Shown: positions 1 to 9,001 of the stretch, piece by piece
Numbering within the stretch: the first letter of the stretch is position 1
Layout: each line of letters starts with the position of its first letter
DNA from: an uncultured Cohaesibacter sp.
GTDB lineage: Bacteria; Pseudomonadota; Alphaproteobacteria; Rhizobiales; Cohaesibacteraceae
Direction: 5' to 3'
DNA length: 64,000 nucleotides
NCBI RefSeq assembly: GCF_963676485.1
Contig: NZ_OY781114.1
Span: forward strand, 2,389,001-2,453,000
Notes under the pieces: generated by a model
What the model saw: only the letters and a program-made list of their open reading frames with translations
What the model was told of the DNA's origin: nothing
The model's database searches: none
Position numbers and translations under genes: made by a program

Positions 1-14
1 TCGGATCTGTCTCG

Positions 15-2138
15 ATGTTTTCTAGATTGTCGATTACCGCCAAAATGCTGACCGTCAGCATCGCCACCATCATCGTGGTTCTGTCCGCAGGTATTGCCGT
101 CATCGGATGGCAAAGCTCGGATATCACCCATAAGATCTCGGTGCGCGAGGCCAAGGCCGAGGCGAAAAAAGAAGCTGCGATCGTCAAGGCTGCCATGGAA
201 TACGGGCTCGTATCCGCGCAAAATATGACCTATGCGCTGTCGGCACTGAAAGTCGGGGACCTGCAGGATCGGTCGATCTGGACGGGTATCCTGAAGCAGA
301 CCATGGAAGAAAATAGCCGCCTTTCTGGCGCATGGGGTGCTGTAATCGGCGATGCTCTGGACGGCAAGGATAGTGACTATGTCAATGCCGAGTATCACGA
401 TAAAAGCGGTGTCTGGCGTCCCTATTTCTTCCGCAATTCGGATGGCGCCATCGAATTTCGCACCATCTCGGACATGGATGAGCTATCTCCGGAAGAAATG
501 GCCTGGTATTACGGCGCTTATAATAGTGGCAAGCCCTATGTGACCGAGCCCTACAGCTGGGATATGGGTGGACGTACCGTTGTCGGCGTTTCTCTCGCCA
601 TTCCGATCAAGAATGCAAAGGGCCAAACCATCGGCGTTGCTGGTACGGACCTCACCCTGTCGGAGTTGTCCGAGGCGCTTGGCAAGGCCAAGCCGCTTGA
701 GACCGGGTCGGTGCATCTGATCTCCCACGAAGGCAAGTGGGTCGCGCATCCCGATGCAGCCCTTCTCGGCAAGGATTGGTCCGAGGGGCGCTCGGGTGAG
801 GATCTCAGCCATGAGGCGGCCATGATGGCTGCGGTCAAGAATGCTGAGGAATTGACCTACACCGGTTATTCCAACAGTCTGCAGTCGGAGGTGATCCGTA
901 TTGTCGAGCCCGTGCTTGTCGGTGACACCGGCTACAGCATGAGCCTTGTTGTCAACGTGCCGGTCGACACCCTCTCCACTGCCAGTTCGCAAATTCTGAT
1001 GACCGTTCTCATGGTGGGTGCTGCGCTGCTGATTGCTCTTGCTGCTGCCCTTGTGGTCGTTGGTATCGCAGTCATCCGCAAGCCGCTTCAGACAACGATT
1101 TCCAGTATCATGGAGCTTGTCAATCGCAACTATGATGCGCCAATCCACTATCTGGATCGCAAGGATGAAGTCGGCCAGATCAATCAGGCGCTCGAGGTCT
1201 TCCGCGAAAGCTCGAAGCGGGCGGAAGTTCTGAGCCGGGAGCAGAAAGAAGAGCAGGCCGAGCAGCTACGCCGGGCTGATTTGATCAACCAGCTGGCGCA
1301 GGAATTCGACCAGCAGGTAACCGGGCTTCTCGATGTGATCTTTGGGTCGGTGAAGAATCTCAATGCGACCTCGGCGAGCCTGACCAATGGGGCGGACGAT
1401 ACCTCCAACCGCTCCAATGCCGTGGCGGCAGCGTCTGAGGAAGCGTCCACCAATGTGGAAACCGTCGCTGCTGCGGCTGAGGAGCTTTTCGCCTCGGTCA
1501 ATGAAATCGACCGTCAGGTCGAGCAGTCCAACAGGATCGCGGACAATGCCGTTGCACAGGCCCGGCGCACCAACGAGAAGATCGAAGGTCTGTCGACAGC
1601 TGCCAGCCGCATTGGTGAAGTGGTGAAACTGATCACCGATATTGCGGAGCAGACCAACCTTCTGGCCCTCAACGCCACCATCGAGGCGGCGCGTGCCGGA
1701 GAGGCTGGACGAGGCTTCGCCGTGGTTGCCTCCGAGGTAAAGGAACTGGCCAACCAGACCTCTAAGGCGACCGATGAAATTTCTGAGCAGATTTCTGCGG
1801 TGCAGGCCGAGACCGATGGCGCTGTTGAGGCGATTAAGGAGATTACCGATACCATTGAGCATATGAACCGTATTGCGTCGGCCATCTCCGAGGCTGTCGA
1901 ACAGCAGGGACATGCAACGCAGGAAATCGCACGCAACATTCAGGAAGCCTCTGCTGGCACGCGCGAAGTGTCGTCCAACATTCTCGGTGTGTCCTCTTCG
2001 GCCAATGAGACAGGCGAAGCCGCACGCCATGTGCGCTCTTCTGCGGAGGAACTGGAAACCGAAGCGCAGAGCCTGCGCGAAGGGGTTCAGGGCTTCCTTG
2101 GGCAAGTCCGCAAGGTGGTTGGATCGAAAGCTGCCTGA
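15..2138 (+). CDS. Methyl-accepting chemotaxis protein, membrane receptor with periplasmic dCache-type sensor
   Basis: This is a 707-residue transmembrane chemoreceptor. A first membrane helix lies near residues 11-31, followed by a periplasmic region of about 290 residues that reads as a double-Cache sensor. A second helix lies near 326-353 and a HAMP linker near 355-410. The long cytoplasmic signalling coil has its conserved hairpin tip ([18 protein letters not shown]) near 545-565. It should relay ligand binding to CheA/CheW at the inner membrane. No che genes are nearby, so it is an orphan receptor, and the ligand cannot be read. The start lies only 14 bases from the window edge, so a longer N-terminus or upstream signals cannot be excluded. 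A deleted copy of part of this gene lies at 45756-45961. Confidence 0.93.
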   Translation: MFSRLSITAKMLTVSIATIIVVLSAGIAVIGWQSSDITHKISVREAKAEAKKEAAIVKAAMEYGLVSAQNMTYALSALKVGDLQDRSIWTGILKQTMEENSRLSGAWGAVIGDALDGKDSDYVNAEYHDKSGVWRPYFFRNSDGAIEFRTISDMDELSPEEMAWYYGAYNSGKPYVTEPYSWDMGGRTVVGVSLAIPIKNAKGQTIGVAGTDLTLSELSEALGKAKPLETGSVHLISHEGKWVAHPDAALLGKDWSEGRSGEDLSHEAAMMAAVKNAEELTYTGYSNSLQSEVIRIVEPVLVGDTGYSMSLVVNVPVDTLSTASSQILMTVLMVGAALLIALAAALVVVGIAVIRKPLQTTISSIMELVNRNYDAPIHYLDRKDEVGQINQALEVFRESSKRAEVLSREQKEEQAEQLRRADLINQLAQEFDQQVTGLLDVIFGSVKNLNATSASLTNGADDTSNRSNAVAAASEEASTNVETVAAAAEELFASVNEIDRQVEQSNRIADNAVAQARRTNEKIEGLSTAASRIGEVVKLITDIAEQTNLLALNATIEAARAGEAGRGFAVVASEVKELANQTSKATDEISEQISAVQAETDGAVEAIKEITDTIEHMNRIASAISEAVEQQGHATQEIARNIQEASAGTREVSSNILGVSSSANETGEAARHVRSSAEELETEAQSLREGVQGFLGQVRKVVGSKAA

Positions 2139-2171
2139 ACCAATCTTAGAGTCTCCGGCATGCCATACTAT

Positions 2172-2199
2172 GCAAAAGGCCGCAACAGCGGCCTTTTGC
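2172..2199. terminator. Bidirectional intrinsic terminator between the chemoreceptor and Rrf2 genes
   Basis: A perfect 12-bp stem (GCAAAAGGCCGC and its complement) closes an AACA loop. The A-run at the 5' side and the T-run at the 3' side sit inside the stem, so it can serve both the plus-strand chemoreceptor and the convergent minus-strand Rrf2 gene. Confidence 0.8.
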
Positions 2200-2273
2200 A
2201 ATCGAAAACGCATATTCTGGCTCGCGATAGGCAAAGGCGGTGGTTGGCGCTGTCTCGCGCGCTTTTCCTATGT

Positions 2274-2738
2274 CTATTGCTTGGTTCCGCAAGTTGATCC
2301 GGCTTTCTCTTGAAAAGCAGCGACTTGGGCGCGCGGTTCATCAAAAAGGTCTGCGACAGTGATAGCCTTAAGCTCGGAGAGAAAGCTTTCGCGGGCTTTG
2401 TCCAACGCATTGACTGTTGCCACATTTGCGGCGCGTTCCAAAAGGCAATCGGGTCGATCTCCCGAGACGCCGACGGCAAACAGTGTCGGTGTTCCTAGAG
2501 CGTCATAGACTTCGGCAAGCGTTATCTGGTCAAGCGATTTGGCCAAGATCCAGCCGCCACCATGCCCTTTGATTGACTCCACCATTCCCGCCTTGCGCAA
2601 GCCGGCCATCGTACGGCGGACAAGGGATGGATTTGTTCCCAACATCTTGCCAATCATTTCCGAAGTGAGGGGGGCTTCTGCTTCGTCGAGATGGAGCAGG
2701 GTGTGAAGGACGCGGGGCAGTCGGCTATCGGTGGGCAT
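2274..2738 (-). CDS. Rrf2-family transcriptional regulator
   Basis: The 154-residue protein has an N-terminal winged helix (roughly residues 5-70, with the recognition-helix segment NPSLVRRTMAGLRKAG and the wing GHGGGW) typical of Rrf2/YwnA-like regulators. I see no three-cysteine iron-sulphur cluster site of the IscR/NsrR kind, so it probably senses through another route. A start 48 bases upstream is open, but AAAGGA lies 6 bases before the ATG at 2738, which favours the shorter form. It is divergent from the MFS/methyltransferase pair and shares a 119-bp intergenic region, so it very likely controls that pair and itself. Confidence 0.85.
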   Translation of the reverse strand: MPTDSRLPRVLHTLLHLDEAEAPLTSEMIGKMLGTNPSLVRRTMAGLRKAGMVESIKGHGGGWILAKSLDQITLAEVYDALGTPTLFAVGVSGDRPDCLLERAANVATVNALDKARESFLSELKAITVADLFDEPRAQVAAFQEKAGSTCGTKQ

Positions 2739-2802
2739 GTGAAATCCTTTTTGCGACATGATAAGGGAAGAAAAGTTATGTGACAAACAAAAGTACGTGA
2801 TA

Positions 2803-2831
2803 TTGACATGCGCTTAATCGTTACTTTATAT
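2803..2831 (+). promoter_or_regulatory. Probable sigma-70-type promoter for the MFS/methyltransferase operon
   Basis: TTGACA at 2803-2808 is followed after 17 bases by TTATAT at 2826-2831, 27 bases before the ATG at 2858. GTTAC occurs twice as a direct repeat around the -10 element (2820-2824 and 2832-2836). This would be a reasonable place for the divergent Rrf2 protein to bind, but that is inference. Confidence 0.55.
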
Positions 2832-2857
2832 GTTACGAGAAATGTCAGAGAGCCACT

Positions 2858-4279
2858 ATGAAAAGCCTGCAAGCGATAACGCAACCCAACAATCAAAACT
2901 GGCTTGCAACCGGAGCGCTTCTTGTTGGTGCGTTCATGAATATGCTGGATGCGACCATCGTCAATCTGGCATTGCCTGCCATCCGCGATGATCTCGGTGC
3001 TGGGCCGAACACTCAACAATGGGTTCTCGTCGCGTATTTGCTCACCTTCGCAGCAGGGCTTTTGCCCATGGGGCGGTTTGGTGATCTGTTCGGTCGCAAA
3101 CGCATGTTCATGGCAGGTCTTTGTGGCTTTCTGGCCACCTCGCTTGCGGCGGGGATGGCGACGAGCGCCTATGGTCTGGTCTTTTCGCACGCTGTTCAAG
3201 GGGCGGCTGCCGCTGCGATGGTACCGCAAGTTTTGGCGATCATTCACGAGCTTTTCGAACCGGAGGAACGCGGCAAGGCGATTGGCCTCTTTGGTATGGT
3301 CAATGCGCTGGGTGCTGTGGCCGGACCTGTGATTGGCGGGCTTTTGATATCCGCCGACCTTTATGGCTTGGGATGGCGTCTTGTCTTCCTCATCAACCTG
3401 CCAATCGGTTTGGCGGCCCTTGTTGGAGCGACGCTCTGGTTGCCCAAAGACAAGGCTTTCAGACGTGGCAAAGCCGATTGGCTTGGTGCGGGCTTTTTTG
3501 CCTTGTGCATTTCTCTGCTCTTCTATCCAATGATTGAGGGGAGGTCACTCGGCTGGCCTGTTTGGCTGATAGCGGCCCCTGTTGTTGCGACGATCTTCGC
3601 TCTGGCCTTTTGGCGGCGTCAGCGTTGGCTGGCAGCTACCGATCGGCTTCAAACATTGCCGACAACACTGATGACACATTCTGGTTATGTCACAGGTGTC
3701 GCCAGCGTCATGGTGGTGATCAGCGGGCTCTCCGGGACCATGGTGATATTGGCAATTACCCTGCAAACGGGTTTGGGGCTGACACCAGCCGCTGCCGGTC
3801 TGGCCATTATATCCCACCCTCTATGCGCAATGCTGGCCTCTTTCTTCAGTGGGCGTTTCGGTGCACGCTGGCTTGCCTTGCGTATGACAGGTGGCCTTTT
3901 TTGCCTGTTTGTGGGATTGGTGGGGCTTCGTATCGCTGGCATGACGATGATGAGTGGGGTCGATATTCTTGGTCCATTGATTTTGGTTGGCAGCGGCGCG
4001 GGGCTCATATTTGTCGCCTTGTTCCAGTCGACCCTTGCCGAGGTTTCTGCGTCTGTTGCAGGGGCCGGCTCTGGTGCGTTGCAGGCCTGTCAACAGGTGG
4101 GCATTGCCTTCGGGATTGCGATCGTTGGCCAGATTTTCTTTGCCACACTTGAAAGCCAGCACGCTGGCAACGGATATCGCAGCGCCTTCACGACGGCTTT
4201 GATCTACCCTATCGCCGTTACCGCTGTACTTTGCCTGTTTTCGTTACGAAAATTTCTTTTCAAAAGGACAAATCGATGA
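2858..4279 (+). CDS. MFS drug exporter, DHA2 (EmrB/QacA-like, 14-TMS) family
   Basis: This is a 473-residue polytopic inner-membrane protein. The motif DATIVNLALPAI near residues 30-41 and GRFGDLFGRKRMF near 70-82 (motif A of the major facilitator superfamily) are characteristic of the 14-helix DHA2 proton antiporters. The C-terminus is short and basic. It presumably exports a hydrophobic or cationic toxicant by proton antiport; the substrate is unknown. Its stop codon overlaps the start of the methyltransferase (ATGA), and an Rrf2 regulator is divergent, which points to a small inducible resistance unit. Confidence 0.9.
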   Translation: MKSLQAITQPNNQNWLATGALLVGAFMNMLDATIVNLALPAIRDDLGAGPNTQQWVLVAYLLTFAAGLLPMGRFGDLFGRKRMFMAGLCGFLATSLAAGMATSAYGLVFSHAVQGAAAAAMVPQVLAIIHELFEPEERGKAIGLFGMVNALGAVAGPVIGGLLISADLYGLGWRLVFLINLPIGLAALVGATLWLPKDKAFRRGKADWLGAGFFALCISLLFYPMIEGRSLGWPVWLIAAPVVATIFALAFWRRQRWLAATDRLQTLPTTLMTHSGYVTGVASVMVVISGLSGTMVILAITLQTGLGLTPAAAGLAIISHPLCAMLASFFSGRFGARWLALRMTGGLFCLFVGLVGLRIAGMTMMSGVDILGPLILVGSGAGLIFVALFQSTLAEVSASVAGAGSGALQACQQVGIAFGIAIVGQIFFATLESQHAGNGYRSAFTTALIYPIAVTAVLCLFSLRKFLFKRTNR

Positions 4280-4914
4280 CTTTCAGCATTGAAGGAAAGA
4301 CACCATTGCAATTCTGGGAAGGGCTTTATGCCAATGCATCTGGGGAAACATCGGACAATCCCTCGACCGCTCTGGCTCGTTTTGCAAAAGATCGGGCACC
4401 TGGGGTCGCATTGGATCTGGGCTGCGCAAAGGGGGACGACGCGGTCTGGCTCGCCAAACAAGGCTGGCAGGTTTTGGGCGTTGACATTGCTCCAGCCGCC
4501 CTAAGACATGCAACTGCGAATGCCGCGCGCAACAATGTGACGGTCCGTTTTGAGCAACATGATCTGTCCCAAAGCTTTCCTGACGGTACGTTCGATCTGA
4601 TTTCCGCAAATTTCTTGCAAACACCTTTTGACTTGCCATGGACCGACATAATACGCCGCGCCGCCAAGGCGCTCGGTCCGGGTGGATTGCTCCTCGCCGT
4701 AACCCACGAGCGCGTCGCCCCTTGGGCATGGAGTGATTCCGAACAGGCCTTGCCCAACGCCAAAGACAGGTTTGCCGACTTGGCCTTGCCCCAATCCGAC
4801 TGGTACCAGCTCTATGTCGGCCCCGTGGACAGGATGGCCTCAGGGCCGGATGGGCAACAGGCTCAAGTCCGTGATGCTGTCATTGCGCTGGAGCGATGCA
4901 TGAAGACGAACTGA
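4276..4914 (+). CDS. Class I SAM-dependent methyltransferase (TehB/thiopurine-type)
   Basis: The 212-residue protein has a Rossmann methyltransferase fold: motif I ALDLGCAKGDDAVWLA near residues 45-60, the acidic end of strand 2 (VLGVDI) near 69-74, and a motif II/III region (FDLISANFL). The ATG at 4276 overlaps the exporter stop codon and is preceded by AAAAGGACAAATCG; an upstream in-frame ATG at 4231 lies inside the exporter gene and is less likely. Translational coupling to an exporter under an Rrf2 regulator suggests methylation of a toxic small molecule before or alongside export. The substrate is not evident. Confidence 0.85.
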   Translation: MTFSIEGKTPLQFWEGLYANASGETSDNPSTALARFAKDRAPGVALDLGCAKGDDAVWLAKQGWQVLGVDIAPAALRHATANAARNNVTVRFEQHDLSQSFPDGTFDLISANFLQTPFDLPWTDIIRRAAKALGPGGLLLAVTHERVAPWAWSDSEQALPNAKDRFADLALPQSDWYQLYVGPVDRMASGPDGQQAQVRDAVIALERCMKTN

Positions 4915-5166
4915 CCGGCACTTTTCCGAATGAACTCGTGACATCCATTGCTAAGGGGCTCTTAAACAGGCTCTCCCGATTGAAATCCTGATGCTCCCTT
5001 GTGAGGGAAGGCATGCTTTTCGACAACACCTCGGAGCCCCTTGAATCTCAACCGAATTGGTGAAACAGGTTTATAGCCGCGATTGCTGCCACACCATAGC
5101 AAGGAGTGCTTGATCACTTCGCGGGGCTTTTCGTGGCACATCGAAAATTGACAAGACGAAAACAAT

Positions 5167-5202
5167 TCACTAAATGATACGTTATAACATAACATTTAGT
5201 GA
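5167..5202. promoter_or_regulatory. Zur-like operator palindrome directly upstream of the COG0523 gene
   Basis: A perfect 10-bp inverted repeat (TCACTAAATG / CATTTAGTGA) encloses 16 bases centred on the 8-bp palindrome GTTATAAC. The AT-rich GTTATAAC core, with ATAACAT following, resembles proteobacterial Zur boxes (TGTTATA..ATAACA type). It ends 6 bases before the ATG, so a bound repressor would cover the ribosome-binding site and probably the promoter. The zur gene is not in the window. The rest of the stretch 4915-5166 shows no gene I can support. Confidence 0.6.
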
Positions 5203-5208
5203 GGTCGC

Positions 5209-6432
5209 ATGTTAAAGTCGCCTAATTCTGACACTCGTCTCCCCGTAACCGTTCTTTCTGGTTTTCTGGGATCTGGCAAGACTACGCTTCTCAATCACGT
5301 CCTTAACAATAGAGATGGCCGCCGCGTTGCGGTGATTGTCAACGACATGAGCGAAGTTAATATTGACGCAGATCTGGTGCGCGAAGAGACAGAACTCAAT
5401 CGCGCTGAAGAAAAGCTCGTGGAAATGACAAATGGCTGCATTTGCTGCACTCTTCGAGATGATTTGCTCGTCGAGGTGCGTAGGCTCGCTGAGGAAGGGC
5501 GCTTTGATTACTTGCTGATTGAAAGCACGGGCGTGTCTGAGCCTTTGCCTGTTGCCGCAACGTTTGAGTTTCGGGATGAAAATGGGCTAAGTCTCTCTGA
5601 TCTTGCACGATTGGACACCATGGTCACAGTGGTGGATGCTGTTCATTTGACCAAGGATTTCGGCTCCACCGAGTTTCTCAAGGATCGGGGAGAAGAAGTT
5701 GCTGAGGATGATGCCCGCACGCTGGTCGATCTCTTTGTCGATCAAATAGAATTTGCCGATCTGATCATCTTGAATAAAGTATCTGATGCGTCCCCTGTTC
5801 AGCTAGAGACTGCCCGAGCCATTATCCGAAGCCTGAACGCTGATGCGAGAGTGATTGAAACCAATTTCGGTAAAGTGGACAGTGATGATATTTTTGACAC
5901 TGGCTTGTTTGATTTTGATCGCGCGCACGAACATCCAATGTGGTTCAAAGAGCTCTACGGCTTCGAGGATCATGTGCCCGAAGATGCCGAATATGGCGTG
6001 ACCAGCTTTGTATGGAACGCACGAAGGCCCCTGGTTCCAGAAAAGTTCAATGAGCTCCTGCAGACACCGCTTCCCGGCGTTATTCGGGCCAAGGGTCATT
6101 TCTGGTTGGCATCGCGCCATCACATGGTTGGTGAATTTTCGCTCGCCGGAGCAATGGCCCGAACTGAGCTGCTCGGCTATTGGTGGGCTGCAATGCCCGA
6201 AGAACGGTGGCCTAAGGATGAGGAAATGCGTGCAAAAGTGAAGGCTCGATTTGATCCGGTTTATGGGGACAGACGGCAAGAGATCGTGTTTATCGGCATG
6301 TTGGGGGAAATGAACAAAGATCGGATATGCGCGATGCTCGAGCGGTGCCTGATCGATCCAATCCAAGAAGGTGAGGGATTCAGACCTGAAAAATATCGCC
6401 AGCTTCCCGATCCGTTTCCAGTCTGGGGTTAG
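5209..6432 (+). CDS. COG0523 GTPase, putative zinc metallochaperone (CobW/ZigA/ZagA type)
   Basis: This is a 407-residue G3E-family GTPase. The Walker A motif GFLGSGKT is at residues 18-25, the metal-binding GCICC (CxCC) motif is at 76-80, a Walker B-like segment and ESTGVSEP follow near 105-115, and NKVS (NKxD-like) is near 193-196. The CobW C-terminal domain contains the segment GHFWLASR. This family uses GTP hydrolysis to deliver zinc or another metal to client enzymes, and members repressed by Zur serve during zinc starvation. The Zur-like palindrome immediately upstream supports that role here. The gene is transcribed alone and ends in a hairpin terminator. Which metal and which client cannot be told. 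Confidence 0.9.
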   Translation: MLKSPNSDTRLPVTVLSGFLGSGKTTLLNHVLNNRDGRRVAVIVNDMSEVNIDADLVREETELNRAEEKLVEMTNGCICCTLRDDLLVEVRRLAEEGRFDYLLIESTGVSEPLPVAATFEFRDENGLSLSDLARLDTMVTVVDAVHLTKDFGSTEFLKDRGEEVAEDDARTLVDLFVDQIEFADLIILNKVSDASPVQLETARAIIRSLNADARVIETNFGKVDSDDIFDTGLFDFDRAHEHPMWFKELYGFEDHVPEDAEYGVTSFVWNARRPLVPEKFNELLQTPLPGVIRAKGHFWLASRHHMVGEFSLAGAMARTELLGYWWAAMPEERWPKDEEMRAKVKARFDPVYGDRRQEIVFIGMLGEMNKDRICAMLERCLIDPIQEGEGFRPEKYRQLPDPFPVWG

Positions 6433-6502
6433 CTAGAGGCATCGTACAGAGCTTTTAAGTGCGGTTTCGAGGCTGGCAAATTTGGTCACTACAAAACTGA
6501 GA

Positions 6503-6529
6503 AGGTGCAAACAATCCCTGTTTGCACCT
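6503..6529. terminator. Intrinsic terminator between convergent COG0523 and flotillin genes
   Basis: An 11-bp perfect stem (AGGTGCAAACA / TGTTTGCACCT) with a 5-base loop is followed by a short T-rich tract. It lies between two converging genes and could act for both. Confidence 0.7.
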
Positions 6530-6538
6530 CGAATTTTA

Positions 6539-8275
6539 TCAGCTTTTCAGTGTGTCTGCTTTTTCGCTTTGTGCTGGAGTTGCCGTGTTTTGGGGAGGCT
6601 CGGCATCCAGACCTGCAAGCTCCGATGTGATACCATTAATGTCTCCCCCCTTGATCCCAACTTCCTTGAGCAAAGAGTCCAGAAGCGGTGCCTGCGCCCG
6701 ATAGCGTAGGGCGCTATTTACGACATTGTCTGCCAGATTGCCATCGTGCCCGGGCTGGGAAGAGCCGTTGCCACCGCCTCCAAGCCCCTCGACTTGTACA
6801 ATCTTAATACCGTCGATTTTTTCGATCGGCTTGACGCTTTCGCGAATGATGCTGTCCAGATTTTCGATCAGCTTGATCTTGATCTGCATGGCGATCTGCT
6901 CTGCAGAGAGGAGGTTCTGGGCTTCGTTCATTGATCGCGTACCATCGGCGTCAACGCGATAGCGGATTTCAGCTGCTTCGGCCCGCAATTTTTCTGCAGT
7001 TGCTTCGCCTTCTGCTTCCTCGCGCAAGGCTTCTGCGCGGTCGCCGGCAGCAACTTTCTCAGCTTCAGCCTCTACCTTGATGCGGATTGCGCTGCGTTCT
7101 GCTTCCTTGCTGGCTTCGATCAGTTCAATCGCCTTTAAGCGTTCGGCAATTTCGTTTTCGCGCGATGTCGTTACTTTCTCTTCCGCCTGAACTGCCTTCG
7201 CTCTGGCAATATCGGCTTCGGCTTGTGCTTCGGACTGTTCTTTGGACTTTTCGGCGATGGCGATCTCTCTCACCTGTTCGGCCAGTTCGATTGCTTTCTG
7301 CTTTTCAATTTCTCTTTCGCGCACCAGACGTTCCATCTCGATGCGCTCCTCTGCGACGGCCTTATCGGCGAGGATTTTCGACTTCTCGACATGCTGCTTG
7401 GAGTTGATCTCGGCCTGCTCCGCCTCTTGCTCTCGCTCGGCTTTGTTCTTGGCAATCTCGGCAGACTGTGCCGCCTGACGTATCTGCACTTCACGTTCCT
7501 GTTCCATGCGTGCATATTCTTCGTCCCGCCGAATATCGAGACTGAACTTCTCGCTCTCCAGATTCTTGGTCTTGATTTGAATCTGGGTGTCCTGTTCGAT
7601 GTCGTTGCGGATTTTCTTGCGCCGCTCGATTTCCTCGGTCAGGCGGGTCAAACCCTCGGCATCAAAGGCGTTGGATGGATTGAAATAGTCCATACTGGTC
7701 TGATCGAGGCCCGTCAATGAGACAGACTCAAGCTCCAGACCATTCTTGAGCAGGTCTTCCATCACCGCCTGCTGCACTTTCTGGACAAAATCCGTGCGCT
7801 TTTCATGCAGTTCTTCCATCGTCATTTCCGCCGCAACGGAGCGCAGTGCATCAACAAACTTGCCTTCAACCAGCTCTTTGAGCTGTTCAGGCTGCATGGT
7901 CCGGCGTCCGAGAGTCTGCGCCGCAGCCGCGATGGATTCTTCGGTCGGTTGCGCCCGAACATAAAATTCAGCGACCACATCGACACGCATGCGATCACGC
8001 GTAATCAAAGCTTGATCATTGTCGCGTCGCACCGCCAGACGCAGCGTGTTCATGTTAACCGGGATGGTCTCATGCAAGACAGGCAGTACCAGCGCACCGC
8101 CATTCATGATCACCCGCTGACCACCGAACCCGGTTCTGACAAACGAGATTTCCTTTGAAGCACGCACATAAAGACGCGCTAAAATCATCCCGATAACCAA
8201 AAGAGCAATAACGATTATGATCGCAGTGGTGCCCACGCCAAGCAAACCACTGAAGGTGTTTTGTGTTTGATACAT
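6539..8275 (-). CDS. Flotillin-family membrane protein (YqiK-like)
   Basis: The 578-residue protein has one N-terminal membrane helix (about residues 15-35) and an SPFH/band-7 domain to about residue 200. A long, highly charged E/A/K-rich coiled coil (about 225-440) with EAE-type repeats follows, then a glycine-rich C-terminal tail. Flotillins form large oligomeric scaffolds on the inner membrane and organise fluid microdomains. It is the last gene of a minus-strand operon with a YqiJ-like protein, PspA and an unknown protein; the YqiJ/YqiK pairing matches the enterobacterial yqiJK arrangement. Confidence 0.9.
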   Translation of the reverse strand: MYQTQNTFSGLLGVGTTAIIIVIALLVIGMILARLYVRASKEISFVRTGFGGQRVIMNGGALVLPVLHETIPVNMNTLRLAVRRDNDQALITRDRMRVDVVAEFYVRAQPTEESIAAAAQTLGRRTMQPEQLKELVEGKFVDALRSVAAEMTMEELHEKRTDFVQKVQQAVMEDLLKNGLELESVSLTGLDQTSMDYFNPSNAFDAEGLTRLTEEIERRKKIRNDIEQDTQIQIKTKNLESEKFSLDIRRDEEYARMEQEREVQIRQAAQSAEIAKNKAEREQEAEQAEINSKQHVEKSKILADKAVAEERIEMERLVREREIEKQKAIELAEQVREIAIAEKSKEQSEAQAEADIARAKAVQAEEKVTTSRENEIAERLKAIELIEASKEAERSAIRIKVEAEAEKVAAGDRAEALREEAEGEATAEKLRAEAAEIRYRVDADGTRSMNEAQNLLSAEQIAMQIKIKLIENLDSIIRESVKPIEKIDGIKIVQVEGLGGGGNGSSQPGHDGNLADNVVNSALRYRAQAPLLDSLLKEVGIKGGDINGITSELAGLDAEPPQNTATPAQSEKADTLKS

Positions 8276-8311
8276 TGTAGTAGATCCATTAAACGAATTT
8301 ATAAATGCCCG

Positions 8312-8992
8312 TTATTTCAAGGCATTAGATGTCGATTGAATGCCGTAATAGGTGTTGTCGCACAGGCGGACCAGCAGCAGCCGATCTCCTTGCCTGTAGC
8401 TTTCGTCCTCGTTGTCCGGAGCGAGCATGATATAGTGAGTGAGGCCAAACCGATCGGTTACCTTGGCTTGGGCGGGAAAATCATGTCTCGCTTCTCCCAA
8501 AGTGATGGTGGCGATTTTGCCAATAAGCCGATTTCTGGATATGGCCGATGTCTCATCTCTTGGTAGGACAAGGGCCAGGAATCGGTTGCCGAGACTGAGA
8601 ACCGGTATGGATAGAAGAAGGGCCGGTAGAACCGCTACAATGGCAGGCAGTACGCTCCCAAATATTGACAGGCTCAGACCTTGGATCGTCAAGCCGATCA
8701 AACCGAAAGCAACAAGCAAGACGATCAGTGAAAAAACCACCGGCACCCGTCCCATGCGCAACCAAGACAGGAATTGTCCGGTCATCGAAGGCGTCTGCAT
8801 ATCCGGCATATCGATGTCAATATCGAGTTCCGTACCCAGATCTATATCTGGCAGCACACCATCCAAAAACCCGAAAATGCCCGCACCAATCAGCAAACCG
8901 ACACCTTCAATCGCTGCCAAAACGAAGACTACGAACAAAGCCACCAGAAAAGGATAGTTTGCTGGCTCGCCAAAATAGGACAGCAAAATCAT
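8312..8992 (-). CDS. YqiJ-like (NfeD/OB-fold) inner-membrane protein
   Basis: The 226-residue protein has an N-terminal membrane helix (about 13-40), an acidic linker rich in D/I/M repeats (DIDLGTELDIDIDMPDM), two or three further membrane helices (about 80-145), and a C-terminal soluble domain that reads like the OB-fold of YqiJ/NfeD partners of flotillins. It is the usual companion of a flotillin and probably anchors or regulates its assembly. It lies 36 bases upstream of the flotillin gene and 9 bases downstream of pspA, in one transcription unit. Confidence 0.8.
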   Translation of the reverse strand: MILLSYFGEPANYPFLVALFVVFVLAAIEGVGLLIGAGIFGFLDGVLPDIDLGTELDIDIDMPDMQTPSMTGQFLSWLRMGRVPVVFSLIVLLVAFGLIGLTIQGLSLSIFGSVLPAIVAVLPALLLSIPVLSLGNRFLALVLPRDETSAISRNRLIGKIATITLGEARHDFPAQAKVTDRFGLTHYIMLAPDNEDESYRQGDRLLLVRLCDNTYYGIQSTSNALK

Positions 8993-9001
8993 AACTAGAG
9001 C

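Noticed and set aside
483-2234. Long minus-strand frames across the first chemoreceptor gene
   Set aside because: They are His/Arg/Gly-rich translations opposite a clear chemoreceptor and have no starts or motifs of their own.
4962-5195. A 77-codon minus-strand frame between the methyltransferase and the COG0523 gene
   Set aside because: It has no recognisable family, starts inside the Zur-like palindrome and lacks a ribosome-binding site. The DNA may be a decayed repeat, but nothing supports a gene.
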